DNA of 64,000 nucleotides from Bryobacteraceae bacterium (lineage in GTDB: Bacteria > Acidobacteriota > Terriglobia > Bryobacterales > Bryobacteraceae): assembly GCA_947458745.1 (NCBI GenBank), contig CANGYQ010000002.1, positions 1-64,000 on the forward strand, given 5' to 3'. Below are positions 33,885-41,935 of this stretch, piece after piece. The position numbers and the translations under genes are program-made. The notes beneath the pieces were generated by a model that was not told the origin of the DNA, did no database searches, and worked only from the letters and a program-made list of their open reading frames with translations. The stretch's first letter is position 1. Every line of letters starts with the position of its first letter.

Positions 33885-35894
33885 TTAGTTCACGTACAAA
33901 AATGAGTTCAGATTCAGGACGGCCAGCGCAAACTCCCGCGTGGAGCCCGCGGCCAAATACTGTTGCGCAATGGCCCGTTCCTTGGGCGTCGGCAGACGGC
34001 CCGCGGTCAGGCGGTACGCCAGATCAATCCGGGCCGCTGGGGTCTTGGCTTCCTTCTCCAGGCGGCCCGCCAGCGCAACGGCCATCTGGTTGGAAAAGCT
34101 GCCGTTGAGCAGTTCCAGCGCCTGCGGGGCATGCGTCGAAGATTCGCGCTTGGGGCAAGAAATCTGCGTATCCGGCGCATCGAACACTTCCATGTAGGGC
34201 AGCCGGAGATTGCGTTTCTGGAACAGATAGACGCTACGGCGGTCATGCTCGCTGGCGTCCTTGGCCACGGCCCACTGTGAAGGCTTGTAGAGCAACCCAA
34301 TCAACTCCTGATCCACGGGCACGATCACGCTGGGCCCACCCGCCTTGGTGTTCAGCCGGCCCGTCACCGCCAGCGTGGCGTCCCGCAGCTCTTCGGCCTC
34401 CAGACGCCGGCGGCTGAACTTCCACAGCAGCTTGTTGTCCGGATCCTTCGCCATCGCCGCCTTCTCCAGCAACGGATTGACGCTTGATTGCTGATAGACC
34501 TTCGACAGCAGAATCTCGCGATGTAGTCTCTTAAACGTCCAGCCGCCTTCCACAAACTGGTTGGCCAGATAATCCAGCAGCTCCGGATGCGTCGGGCGTT
34601 GGCCCATGCGGCCAAAATCATTGGGCGTGGCCACGATGCCGCGTCCAAAGTGGCCGTGCCACACGCGGTTGACGATCACCCGGGCCGTCAGCGGATTCTC
34701 CGCGGTCAGGATCCAGTCCGCCAGCTTCTGCCGCGGCTTCTCGGTGGCCAGCGGCAATTCCGGCATGCCCTCCGGCAGCAGTACGCCCAGCGGACGCATG
34801 CCCACGGCGGCACCCTTATTGGCAAAGTCGCCCCGGGCCAGCACATGAATCGGCGTGGCCTTTTCGGCATTGTTCGTGACACTGTAGAGCGCGGGCAGCG
34901 GAGCGGGCAGTTTCGCCTCCATCTCCTTCACCTTCTGCTCCATCTTTTCCTTCTCCGCACCTTCCATCTTGGCCATCTGCTTCTGCAGCGCCTTCATCTC
35001 TTTGGTGATGGTTTCGGTGGCCGTTTTCCACTCGGCCTGCGCCTCCTTGGAGGCCAGGGAAACGTCTTCTTCCTGCGTCGCCGCAAAGTAACCCTGCATG
35101 CGGTAGTAATCCGTATGGCGGATGGGGTCGAACTTGTGGTCGTGGCACCGGGCACAACCCAGCGTCACGCCCAGCATCGACGCACCCACGATGTTGGTCA
35201 TCTCCGTCAGCACTTCGTTGCGGCTCGACGCCACTTCCTGATTGCCGGCATTCTTGCGCAGCGGGCCCAACCGGTTGAAGCCGCTGGCGATCCGGTAGGT
35301 CTCGTTCTTCGGGTTGATCTCGTCACCCGCCAATTGCTCCCGGACAAAATCGGTATAGGGCTTGTCGGAGTTAAATGAATGGACCACGTAGTCGCGGTAC
35401 CGCCAGGCATCGCTGCGGTGCGTGTCGTACTCAAAACCATCCGATTCAGCAAACCGCACCACATCCAGCCAGTGACGGCCCCACTGTTCGCCATAACGCG
35501 GAGAGGCCAGCAGACGGTCCACCACCTTCTCCCAAGCCTGAGCGGACTTGTCACGCACAAACTCATCAATCTCCGCCGGCAACGGCGGCAAGCCATGCAG
35601 ATCAAACGTCACGCGGCGCAGCAACGTAGCCCGATCCGCCGCCGGAGCCAGCGCCAGTCCCTCCGTCGCCAGCTTGGCCATCACAAACCGGTCAATCACG
35701 GTCGAGGCATTAGCCACCACCGGAGGTTGCACTGTTTTGCGAGGCTGAAACGCCCAGTGGCGGCGCTCCACGGGAGTGTACTTCTCGAGCGGCGCCACCG
35801 TGTTCGAAGCGGCCATACCCGGCACCGGAGCCATCATCACCCAAGCGGTGAAATAAGCGATGGTCCGCTGGAAACCGACATTACTGAAGATCAT
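33885..35894 (-). CDS. DUF1549 and DUF1553 domain protein (PSD1 partner, no cytochrome domain)
   Basis: A 669-residue exported protein with an N-terminal hydrophobic segment (AYFTAWVMMAPVPGMAA). DUF1549 covers roughly residues 65-260 (DRFVMAKL, RRVTFDLHGLPPLP, YGEQWGRHWLDVVRFAESDG, CARCHDHKFDPI). A charged coiled coil occupies about 285-325 (ITKEMKALQKQMAKMEGAEK). DUF1553 follows from about 380 (NPLTARVIVNRVWHGHFGRG, NDFGRMGQRPTHPELLDYLA, SRRRLEAEELRDATLAVTG). A CxxCH-type motif inside DUF1549 (CARCHDHKFDP) is present, but the separate N-terminal cytochrome domain of many relatives is absent. Its role is unknown. Confidence 0.9.
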   Translation of the reverse strand: MIFSNVGFQRTIAYFTAWVMMAPVPGMAASNTVAPLEKYTPVERRHWAFQPRKTVQPPVVANASTVIDRFVMAKLATEGLALAPAADRATLLRRVTFDLHGLPPLPAEIDEFVRDKSAQAWEKVVDRLLASPRYGEQWGRHWLDVVRFAESDGFEYDTHRSDAWRYRDYVVHSFNSDKPYTDFVREQLAGDEINPKNETYRIASGFNRLGPLRKNAGNQEVASSRNEVLTEMTNIVGASMLGVTLGCARCHDHKFDPIRHTDYYRMQGYFAATQEEDVSLASKEAQAEWKTATETITKEMKALQKQMAKMEGAEKEKMEQKVKEMEAKLPAPLPALYSVTNNAEKATPIHVLARGDFANKGAAVGMRPLGVLLPEGMPELPLATEKPRQKLADWILTAENPLTARVIVNRVWHGHFGRGIVATPNDFGRMGQRPTHPELLDYLANQFVEGGWTFKRLHREILLSKVYQQSSVNPLLEKAAMAKDPDNKLLWKFSRRRLEAEELRDATLAVTGRLNTKAGGPSVIVPVDQELIGLLYKPSQWAVAKDASEHDRRSVYLFQKRNLRLPYMEVFDAPDTQISCPKRESSTHAPQALELLNGSFSNQMAVALAGRLEKEAKTPAARIDLAYRLTAGRLPTPKERAIAQQYLAAGSTREFALAVLNLNSFLYVN

Positions 35895-35918
35895 GATTCG
35901 ACAAATACTCCGCTTAAC

Positions 35919-37100
35919 TTACCGTTGAATCCGCTGCATCCAATTCCCCAATCCCAAACCGGCCCGCGCCGACAGCACCACCGCCACCGCCGCCCATCCC
36001 ATCCGCGCCCAGAACTGCGCCGGTGAGGTTTCAATAGCCGAAAAAACATAGCGGGCCATATCCGATTGGGCGGGTACAAAGAAACCCATATAGTGCGATC
36101 CGAAAAACCAGTTGCGTGCCGCCGGCGACTGCAGGAACTCCGCAAACGGCCATTGCACCGCAGCGAACACCCCCAAAAACGTCAGCCCCAAAATGGAGGC
36201 CAGCGCCCAATCATTGCGCTTGCCCAGCCGCTGCCACATCCAGTCCGCCAACAGCAGCGGAGGCGTCACCAGCAACGGGAACCCACCGGGCGGAATAAAG
36301 TGCGTGATCTCACGGAACACTGGCCCCAGCTTCGGCTCGGCCGGAAACAGCGGCAGGATCCACAAGAAAGCCAGAGAAATCACGGTGCTCACGCCCGACA
36401 CCAGCGCCAAGCCCCATTTCAGATTCGCCGCCCGCGCCACCGCAAAGTGCCCCAGCGGCAGCGTAATCGCGAGCATCAAAAAGAAGCGCGCCGAATGCTG
36501 CATGGTTCGCGACATAAACTCCAGCGAAAACACGCCCACCACATCGCGCGCCAGCAACGCCCCCACGAAAACGAAGAACCACCGCAGCCGTGCCCGGGTC
36601 TCCGCCGTCGCCCGGTTCATCTCGCCCAGAATAATCAGCAAGCCGCCGAACTTGATCGCCAGAATTCCCAGAATCAGCACCAGGTGCGGCGGCGACAGCA
36701 CCTTCACATCCAGGCCATAGGCACTGTGCCACCAGTCATCAAACGGAGCCGACACCAGCATCGCCGTCGCCCCCCAGGCGGCCACAAACGCCCCCAAGGG
36801 TCCGCGGAAGCCCCACATCGCCACCGATGAGGCGCGCAACTGCGGCATCCGCCCAAAGGTGGTGCCCAGGATCAACGCCGCACTGCCCAGACCACCCAGA
36901 ATGCCGCACAGATAAATCAACATGTGCGCCGGGGTCCAAAACGAATCACGCCCGATCGAAAGATGCCAGGAGATGTCCCACACCCCGCCAATGGTCACCG
37001 ATAGGACCGCCGCGGCAAAGTTCCAGACATACCAGGGCGTAGCTGCTTCGCGCGCACGGGCCGCCACGCCAAGGGCCGGCAGGGCAAGGGTCTGTCCCAT
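35919..37100 (-). CDS. Uncharacterised polytopic membrane protein with conserved-looking Trp-His motifs
   Basis: A 393-residue protein with about ten hydrophobic segments. I do not recognise the family. Two internal motifs stand out. WDISWHLSIGRDSFWTPAH lies near residues 41-59, and DDWWHSAYGLDVKVLSPPH lies near residues 120-138. They repeat the same Trp-His...Gly-Arg/Leu-Asp...Pro-Pro/Ala-His layout, suggesting an internal duplication and a metal or heme site at the membrane. It is the first gene of a three-gene unit with the DUF1549/1553 and DUF1501 genes (24-base gap). TATAAG lies 14 bases before the ATG. It may supply the membrane part of that system; this is inference. Confidence 0.78.
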   Translation of the reverse strand: MGQTLALPALGVAARAREAATPWYVWNFAAAVLSVTIGGVWDISWHLSIGRDSFWTPAHMLIYLCGILGGLGSAALILGTTFGRMPQLRASSVAMWGFRGPLGAFVAAWGATAMLVSAPFDDWWHSAYGLDVKVLSPPHLVLILGILAIKFGGLLIILGEMNRATAETRARLRWFFVFVGALLARDVVGVFSLEFMSRTMQHSARFFLMLAITLPLGHFAVARAANLKWGLALVSGVSTVISLAFLWILPLFPAEPKLGPVFREITHFIPPGGFPLLVTPPLLLADWMWQRLGKRNDWALASILGLTFLGVFAAVQWPFAEFLQSPAARNWFFGSHYMGFFVPAQSDMARYVFSAIETSPAQFWARMGWAAVAVVLSARAGLGLGNWMQRIQR

Positions 37101-37289
37101 CGAAGTGTGTCCTTATACTCCTGCGCCCAAGTTTATCACCGGAACTCCCGCTCTGCGAAGGGTTTCGCCGCCCGATGCGGCGCGCTCTGGTACTAGAATT
37201 TCGCGTCCACCGTGATTGAACGCCGGACCAACCGTTGTTACACTCAACTCCTGAACCAGGCCATACGCCTGTTCACCCAAAACTGCCCC

Positions 37290-37877
37290 ATGATTCCCCT
37301 CATTCTGGTCGTCTCATCCGCATTAGCCCAAGTCCCCGTCGTCATCGAAACGGAGCTCGGCGCAATTCACGTCGAACTGGACAACCAGCATGCCCCGCTC
37401 ACGGTGGCCAATTTCCTTAAGTACGTGGACGCCGGCCACTTTCAGGGCGGCCGCTTTCATCGCACCGTGAAAACCAACCCCGACAACCAGCCGCAGTCCG
37501 CGATCAAAATTGAAGTCATCCAGGGCGGCGTCAACCCCGACCGCAAGGACCAGGGCTTCGGTGCCATCAAGCTGGAACGGACCACCCTCAGCGGCCTCAA
37601 GCACCAGAACGGCACCATCTCCATGGCCCGCTTTCAGCCCGATTCCGCCGTCAGCGACTTCTTCATCTGTATTGGCGACCAGCCTTCGCTCGATTTCGGC
37701 GGCCAGCGCAATCCCGACGGCCAGGGCTTTGCCGCTTTCGGAAAAGTAACACAAGGCATGGAAATTGTGCGGAAAATCCAGGCCGCCCCCAGCGGCGCGG
37801 GCCACGACGGCACCAATCAGACCATCCAGCGCCTCACCCCGCCGGTGCGGATTATCAATATCATTCGCAAGAAATGA
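37290..37877 (+). CDS. Exported cyclophilin-type peptidyl-prolyl cis-trans isomerase
   Basis: A 195-residue single-domain cyclophilin. The chosen start gives a short signal peptide (MIPLILVVSSALAQ) directly before the domain; a GTG at 37212 would add 26 residues. Domain marks are IETELGAIHVELDNQHAPLT, NFLKYVDAGHFQGGRFHR, IQGGVNPDR, NGTISMARF, DFFICIGDQPSLDFGG and FAAFGKVTQGMEIVRKI. It catalyses proline isomerisation, here probably in the periplasm. TACTAG at 37191 is a possible -10. It is the third exported prolyl isomerase in the window. Confidence 0.9.
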   Translation: MIPLILVVSSALAQVPVVIETELGAIHVELDNQHAPLTVANFLKYVDAGHFQGGRFHRTVKTNPDNQPQSAIKIEVIQGGVNPDRKDQGFGAIKLERTTLSGLKHQNGTISMARFQPDSAVSDFFICIGDQPSLDFGGQRNPDGQGFAAFGKVTQGMEIVRKIQAAPSGAGHDGTNQTIQRLTPPVRIINIIRKK

Positions 37878-37899
37878 CGCTCGCGCGGAAATTCCGCTA

Positions 37900-37938
37900 T
37901 CTCAGCAAATAATTCCGTAACATTCCCTGAGAGTTTTT
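37900..37938 (+). terminator. Possible intrinsic terminator of the cyclophilin gene
   Basis: TCTCAG (37900-37905) pairs with CTGAGA (37927-37932) across a 21-base loop, and GTTTTT follows. The stem is short and the loop long, so it is a weak candidate. A perfect GCGGAA-A-TTCCGC palindrome lies just before it (37885-37897). Confidence 0.3.
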
Positions 37939-37975
37939 CCTAGTCCCGCCACGCTTTTAGTGTGAGGACTATCCC

Positions 37976-39019
37976 GTGAGGGCTTCAGCACTATGCCCGC
38001 GCCAGTTCTGGTGGATCTTTTTGCTCAGCCTCGTGTTGATGGTGGGAGCCCACTGCCTGCTGGTCACCACCGTTGACCCGCGCCGGTACTTCAGTTCCCG
38101 AAATAGCTTCCCCCAGCTCCACCCCAACAGCCGCCGCGTGAAAGTGGAGGCGCTGGCGCGATTCCAGCAAGCCGGACCCGTCACCGGCCTGATTCTAGGC
38201 TCCAGCCGCTCCATGCTGCTCTCGCCCCAGGAGTTTGACCGCCGGACCGGACTACGCTTCTTTAATGCCGGCGTCTTCTCCGGTACCGCGGAGGACTTCC
38301 TCAGCCTCTACCGGCTTGCCCGCCGCAATGGGAATCATCCCCGAGTGATTGTGTTGGGCCTGGACCCGGCCGCGATCTATGAAGGTCGCCCCGAAGAGGA
38401 GCTCAGCGCCAACTTCGCCCTCACCGCAGCGCTCGAGAATCGGGCCGTCAGCGGATGGGGCCAAGCGTGGCATTCCCTGATTCTCTACAAGCAGATGCTG
38501 CGCCCCCAGGCGCTGGTGGAGGTGGCCACCTCGATCGCAATGCGCCGCCACCCGCCAGAACCACGCAGTACCTTCGACGCCGACGGACGGCTTCACGAAC
38601 GCAAAACCGAACGGGCCATTCAATCCGGCGAATACAATTTCCGCGCCGAACTGGAACTCTCCCGCCGTCGTATGATCGAAAGTCTCCAGAACTTCCAGGG
38701 GCTGTCCCAGCGGCGGACGCAGTTGATTGAGTCCCTGATGGCGGAGGCCGCGGCCGATCAGGCGCGGGTGGTCATCTGGATTCCCCCCGTCCACCCCACG
38801 CTGCTCGAGACCATGGCCCGCTCCCCCCAGGCCACCACCGCCGATGGCCTCGCCCGCCAGTTCACCATCGGCCTAGCGGAGCGCTACCCCGTGCAGGTGA
38901 TCGATCTCACCCACCCCTCCGCCTTTGGTGGCGACCCGGACCGCTGGTACGACTCCATCCACATCTCGCCGCTGGATGCGGACAAGATCGCCCGCCGCTT
39001 GGCCGCCTATGGTATTTAA
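37976..39019 (+). CDS. Membrane-anchored SGNH-like protein paired with an MBOAT acyltransferase
   Basis: A 347-residue protein. One N-terminal membrane helix covers about residues 10-30 (FWWIFLLSLVLMVGAHCLLV). The body has an SGNH-hydrolase-like layout: LILGSSRSM (Ser block), FNAGVFSGT, VIVLGLDPAAI, VVIWIPPVHP and a C-terminal WYDSIHISPLDA with the Asp-x-x-His pair. It is analogous to the AlgX/AlgJ- or DltD-like partners of MBOAT enzymes in glycan O-acetylation. The GTG start has GAGGA eight bases upstream. The next gene begins inside its last codons. The glycan modified is unknown. Confidence 0.8.
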   Translation: MRASALCPRQFWWIFLLSLVLMVGAHCLLVTTVDPRRYFSSRNSFPQLHPNSRRVKVEALARFQQAGPVTGLILGSSRSMLLSPQEFDRRTGLRFFNAGVFSGTAEDFLSLYRLARRNGNHPRVIVLGLDPAAIYEGRPEEELSANFALTAALENRAVSGWGQAWHSLILYKQMLRPQALVEVATSIAMRRHPPEPRSTFDADGRLHERKTERAIQSGEYNFRAELELSRRRMIESLQNFQGLSQRRTQLIESLMAEAAADQARVVIWIPPVHPTLLETMARSPQATTADGLARQFTIGLAERYPVQVIDLTHPSAFGGDPDRWYDSIHISPLDADKIARRLAAYGI

Positions 39020-40373
39020 CTCCGACGTCTTCCTACTAGCTTTCCTGCCACTGGTCTACCTGGCGTTCTGGGCGGTGCGATCCAAGCAGTCCCGCTACGT
39101 CTTGCTGACGGCGGCCGGGTATGTATTCTATGGCTGGTGGGACTGGCGATTCTGCCTGCTGCTGCTGTTTTCCAGCTTGCTCAGCTTTGGCGCCGGTCTT
39201 GCGATCATGTCCGCGCCTTCACCACGCCAGTCCCGCTGGTGGATGATCGGCGCGGTCACGGTTGACCTAAGCCTGCTGTTCTTCTTTAAGTACTTCAACT
39301 TCTTCTCAGGCAACGTGCGGGCTGCCTGGCCCAGCGTGCCGCTGCCGGTGCTGGAAGTTGCTCTGCCGGTGGGAATCAGCTTCTATACGTTCCACACCAT
39401 CAGTTATGTGGTGGATGTCTATGCCGGGCGTGTCCGGGCCACGCGCAACCTATGGGAATATCTCACTTACGTCAATCTCTTCTTCCAATTAGTCGCCGGC
39501 CCCATCGTCCGCTTCCGCCAGATCGAAGATGACCTGGACCATATCGATGGCCCGCCCCAGACCGGGTGGACCGCCCGCGGCATCGCCATCTTCGTGGCGG
39601 GCCTGCTCAAGAAGGTCGTCATCGCCGACCACCTGGGCACAATCGTGGACCCGCTGCTGAAGCAGCCGCACCTCAGCTTCCTCGATGCCTGGACCGCCGC
39701 GCTCGGCTACACCGGGCAGCTATATTTCGACTTTTCGGGCTACTCCGACATGGCGCTCGGCCTGGGCCTGTTGTTCGGCTTGCGCATCCCCAGAAACTTC
39801 AACTCCCCTTACCGCGCCGCCGGCATCCAGGACTTTTGGCACCGGTGGCACATCAGCCTTTCCACCTGGCTGCGCGATTATCTCTACATCACGCTCGGCG
39901 GCAGCCGGGGCGGTACTTTCCGGACGCAGGGTAACCTGATGCTCACCATGGTGCTGGGTGGCCTGTGGCATGGAGCCAACTGGACTTTTGTTATTTGGGG
40001 CGGTTACCACGGCCTGCTGCTGATCATGGACCGCCAAGGCGGTAGCTTCTTCAGTAACTGGCCACGGCCCTTGTACCAGTTACAAACGTTCATCCTGGTG
40101 GTCATCGGCTGGGTGCTATTCCGGTCGGACAATCTCCCGATGGCGGGCCGCTGGCTTTCCGCGATGTTCCAACCAGACAATGCCGGCAGCTTTGCCCCCC
40201 GCGCCGCAGCTTGGCTGGCGGTGGCCGCCGCCTGGGTGCTGCTGGTGCCGGAAAGCTGGGAGATCAAGTTCCCCACCACCCTCCGCTGGGCACCCGTCTA
40301 CGCCGCCGGGTTGTTACTGGCCTATTACTACATCAACGGAACAGAATCGGTCTTTCTCTACTTCCAGTTTTAG
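39009..40373 (+). CDS. MBOAT family O-acyltransferase (AlgI-like)
   Basis: A 454-residue polytopic enzyme with ten or more helices. AlgI-type motifs are LPVGISFYTFHTISYVVDVY, FFQLVAGPIVRFRQI, FSGYSDMALGLG, FWHRWHISLSTWLRDYLYI and the active-site region GGLWHGANWTFVIWGGYHG with the invariant His. It should move an acyl group, usually acetyl, across the inner membrane for transfer to an exported polysaccharide. It overlaps the SGNH-like gene by 11 bases, so both products are made together. Its stop is three bases from that of the convergent M20 peptidase gene. Confidence 0.92.
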   Translation: MVFNSDVFLLAFLPLVYLAFWAVRSKQSRYVLLTAAGYVFYGWWDWRFCLLLLFSSLLSFGAGLAIMSAPSPRQSRWWMIGAVTVDLSLLFFFKYFNFFSGNVRAAWPSVPLPVLEVALPVGISFYTFHTISYVVDVYAGRVRATRNLWEYLTYVNLFFQLVAGPIVRFRQIEDDLDHIDGPPQTGWTARGIAIFVAGLLKKVVIADHLGTIVDPLLKQPHLSFLDAWTAALGYTGQLYFDFSGYSDMALGLGLLFGLRIPRNFNSPYRAAGIQDFWHRWHISLSTWLRDYLYITLGGSRGGTFRTQGNLMLTMVLGGLWHGANWTFVIWGGYHGLLLIMDRQGGSFFSNWPRPLYQLQTFILVVIGWVLFRSDNLPMAGRWLSAMFQPDNAGSFAPRAAAWLAVAAAWVLLVPESWEIKFPTTLRWAPVYAAGLLLAYYYINGTESVFLYFQF

Positions 40374-40376
40374 ATA

Positions 40377-41885
40377 CTACATCGCCAGCAACGCCGCCAA
40401 CAGCTCAATACCGTCCCAGAGATTGCCGATCCGGGCGTTCTCGTTGTGCGTGTGCTGGTTGTCGTCGTGGTTGGCGATCGGGACCGCCACCAGCGGCACT
40501 CCCGTCACTTCTTCGAACACCACCAGCGGCAGGCTACCACCCGATGAGGGTTCCAGCACCACCGGTTCTTTCACCCGCTTGGCCAGAGCGATGATCTTCT
40601 GCGCGATAGGCAGATCCAGCGGCGTGCGGAAAGCGTTGTAGCTCAAGTTGACGTCCACCCGGGCCACCTTGGCGTGGCTCAACCGCTCTTGATCGGTAGG
40701 GTCACGGCCTTCAACGATGAAGTAGCCTTGCTCCCGCATATGGGCGATCACTTTGTCGGCCTGGCGGCGGCCGTCATTGCCCTTCACCAGACGCAGGTCA
40801 ATCGAGGCTTTCGCCTCCGGCGGCACTACATTGGCCGCCTTGGTGCCCACTTGCGCGCTTTCCAGACCCCGAATATTCAGCGAAGGCTTGTAGTAGCTCT
40901 CCCGTAGATCGCCGTTGAACTGCTGCGTGGTGCCGAGCAATAGTTCCTGCTTCAGCTCCGCATCCTGCCTGGGGTTGCTCATGATCGCGTCACGTTCCAG
41001 CTTGCCCAGCGGCGTCACGTCGTCATAAAAACCCTTCACCAGCACCTTGCCTTCGCCATCGGTCATCGAGGCGAGCAGGCGCGCCATGTTCATGGCCGGG
41101 TTCGGCGCCCAGTTGCCATAGTGGCCGGAATGGAGGCCGCGCTTGGCTCCGAAGACCGTCAGGTCCAGCCCCGCCACGCCGCGCGCGCCAAAGCTCAGCT
41201 TCTGCGCCCGGCTTTGGTGGATGGGGCCGTCGCAAATCAGCCAGACCTCGCCCTTCAACTTGTCCTTGGCCTTCATCATCAGGCGCCGCAGATTGGGCGA
41301 CCCGGCCTCTTCTTCCCCTTCAAAGAAGAATTTCAAGTTCGCCTGTGGCTTGATACCGGCCGCGGACAAGGCGGAGAGCGCGGTGGCGAGCGAGATAATC
41401 GGGATCTTGTCGTCGGTGGCGGAGCGCGCAAATAAGCGCCATTCGCGGTCATACTTCGCCTGGTCCAGCGGCAACAGCTTGCCGTTCATCTCGACCGGCG
41501 CGGTTCGCAATACCGGCTGGAACGGGCCGGAGTCCGTCCATTTGGCCGGGTCCACTGGTTGGCCATCGTAGTGCGCGTAGAACAGCAGCGTCCGCGTCGC
41601 CCGGGGCACCAGCAGTTCTCCATAGACGGCCGGGTTGGCACCCTCCACCTCGATCAACTCCGTCTTGACGCCGCGCGCGGCGTACATCTTGGCGATGTGC
41701 TCGGCATTGCGCCGGATGTTGGCCTTGTCAGCGGCGACGTTGGGGATGCTGAGCAGGTCCACGTACTCGCGGATAATCTTCTGCTCATTCGCCTCGCGGT
41801 ACTTGCGCGCGGCGTCGGCCGCCGGGGGGCGCTGGGCAAGAAGCGGGAGGGCGGCCAGTGCCGCCAGGATCCGGATGGAAAGCAT
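40377..41885 (-). CDS. Exported M20 family metallopeptidase
   Basis: A 502-residue protein with a signal peptide (MLSIRILAALAALPLLAQ). The M20 catalytic core is visible: LLFYAHYDGQPVD (His and Asp ligands), a RSATDDK segment with the bridging Asp, FFFEGEEEAGSPN (catalytic Glu pair), the dimerisation domain GLDLTVFGAKRGLHSGHYGN, and a final NHDDNQHTHNENARIG with the last His ligand. It is likely a dipeptidase or carboxypeptidase acting in the periplasm. TATCCT ends six bases before the ATG, pointing to a leaderless mRNA. Confidence 0.92.
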   Translation of the reverse strand: MLSIRILAALAALPLLAQRPPAADAARKYREANEQKIIREYVDLLSIPNVAADKANIRRNAEHIAKMYAARGVKTELIEVEGANPAVYGELLVPRATRTLLFYAHYDGQPVDPAKWTDSGPFQPVLRTAPVEMNGKLLPLDQAKYDREWRLFARSATDDKIPIISLATALSALSAAGIKPQANLKFFFEGEEEAGSPNLRRLMMKAKDKLKGEVWLICDGPIHQSRAQKLSFGARGVAGLDLTVFGAKRGLHSGHYGNWAPNPAMNMARLLASMTDGEGKVLVKGFYDDVTPLGKLERDAIMSNPRQDAELKQELLLGTTQQFNGDLRESYYKPSLNIRGLESAQVGTKAANVVPPEAKASIDLRLVKGNDGRRQADKVIAHMREQGYFIVEGRDPTDQERLSHAKVARVDVNLSYNAFRTPLDLPIAQKIIALAKRVKEPVVLEPSSGGSLPLVVFEEVTGVPLVAVPIANHDDNQHTHNENARIGNLWDGIELLAALLAM

Positions 41886-41890
41886 GAGTT

Positions 41891-41915
41891 GAGGATAGCG
41901 AAAACCGCTTTCCTC
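41891..41915. promoter_or_regulatory. Inverted repeat in the divergent M20/tldD promoter region
   Basis: GAGGATAGCG and CGCTTTCCTC are complementary at nine of ten positions across a five-base AAAAC loop. The left arm contains the presumed -10 of the M20 gene (TATCCT, minus strand). The right arm sits just upstream of the presumed -10 of tldD. A protein bound here could control both genes. Confidence 0.4.
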
Positions 41916-41924
41916 ACCCCGTGA

Positions 41925-41930
41925 TAGCCT
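41925..41930 (+). promoter_or_regulatory. Probable extended -10 element of tldD (leaderless TTG)
   Basis: TGATAGCCT, an extended -10 form, followed by five bases and the TTG start. Confidence 0.4.
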
Positions 41931-41935
41931 GAAAT

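Noticed and set aside
34587-35378. Plus-strand open frame of 263 residues rich in Leu, His and Gly
   Set aside because: It is a shadow of the DUF1549/DUF1553 gene; the coiled-coil coding region produces the Leu/His-rich string in reverse.
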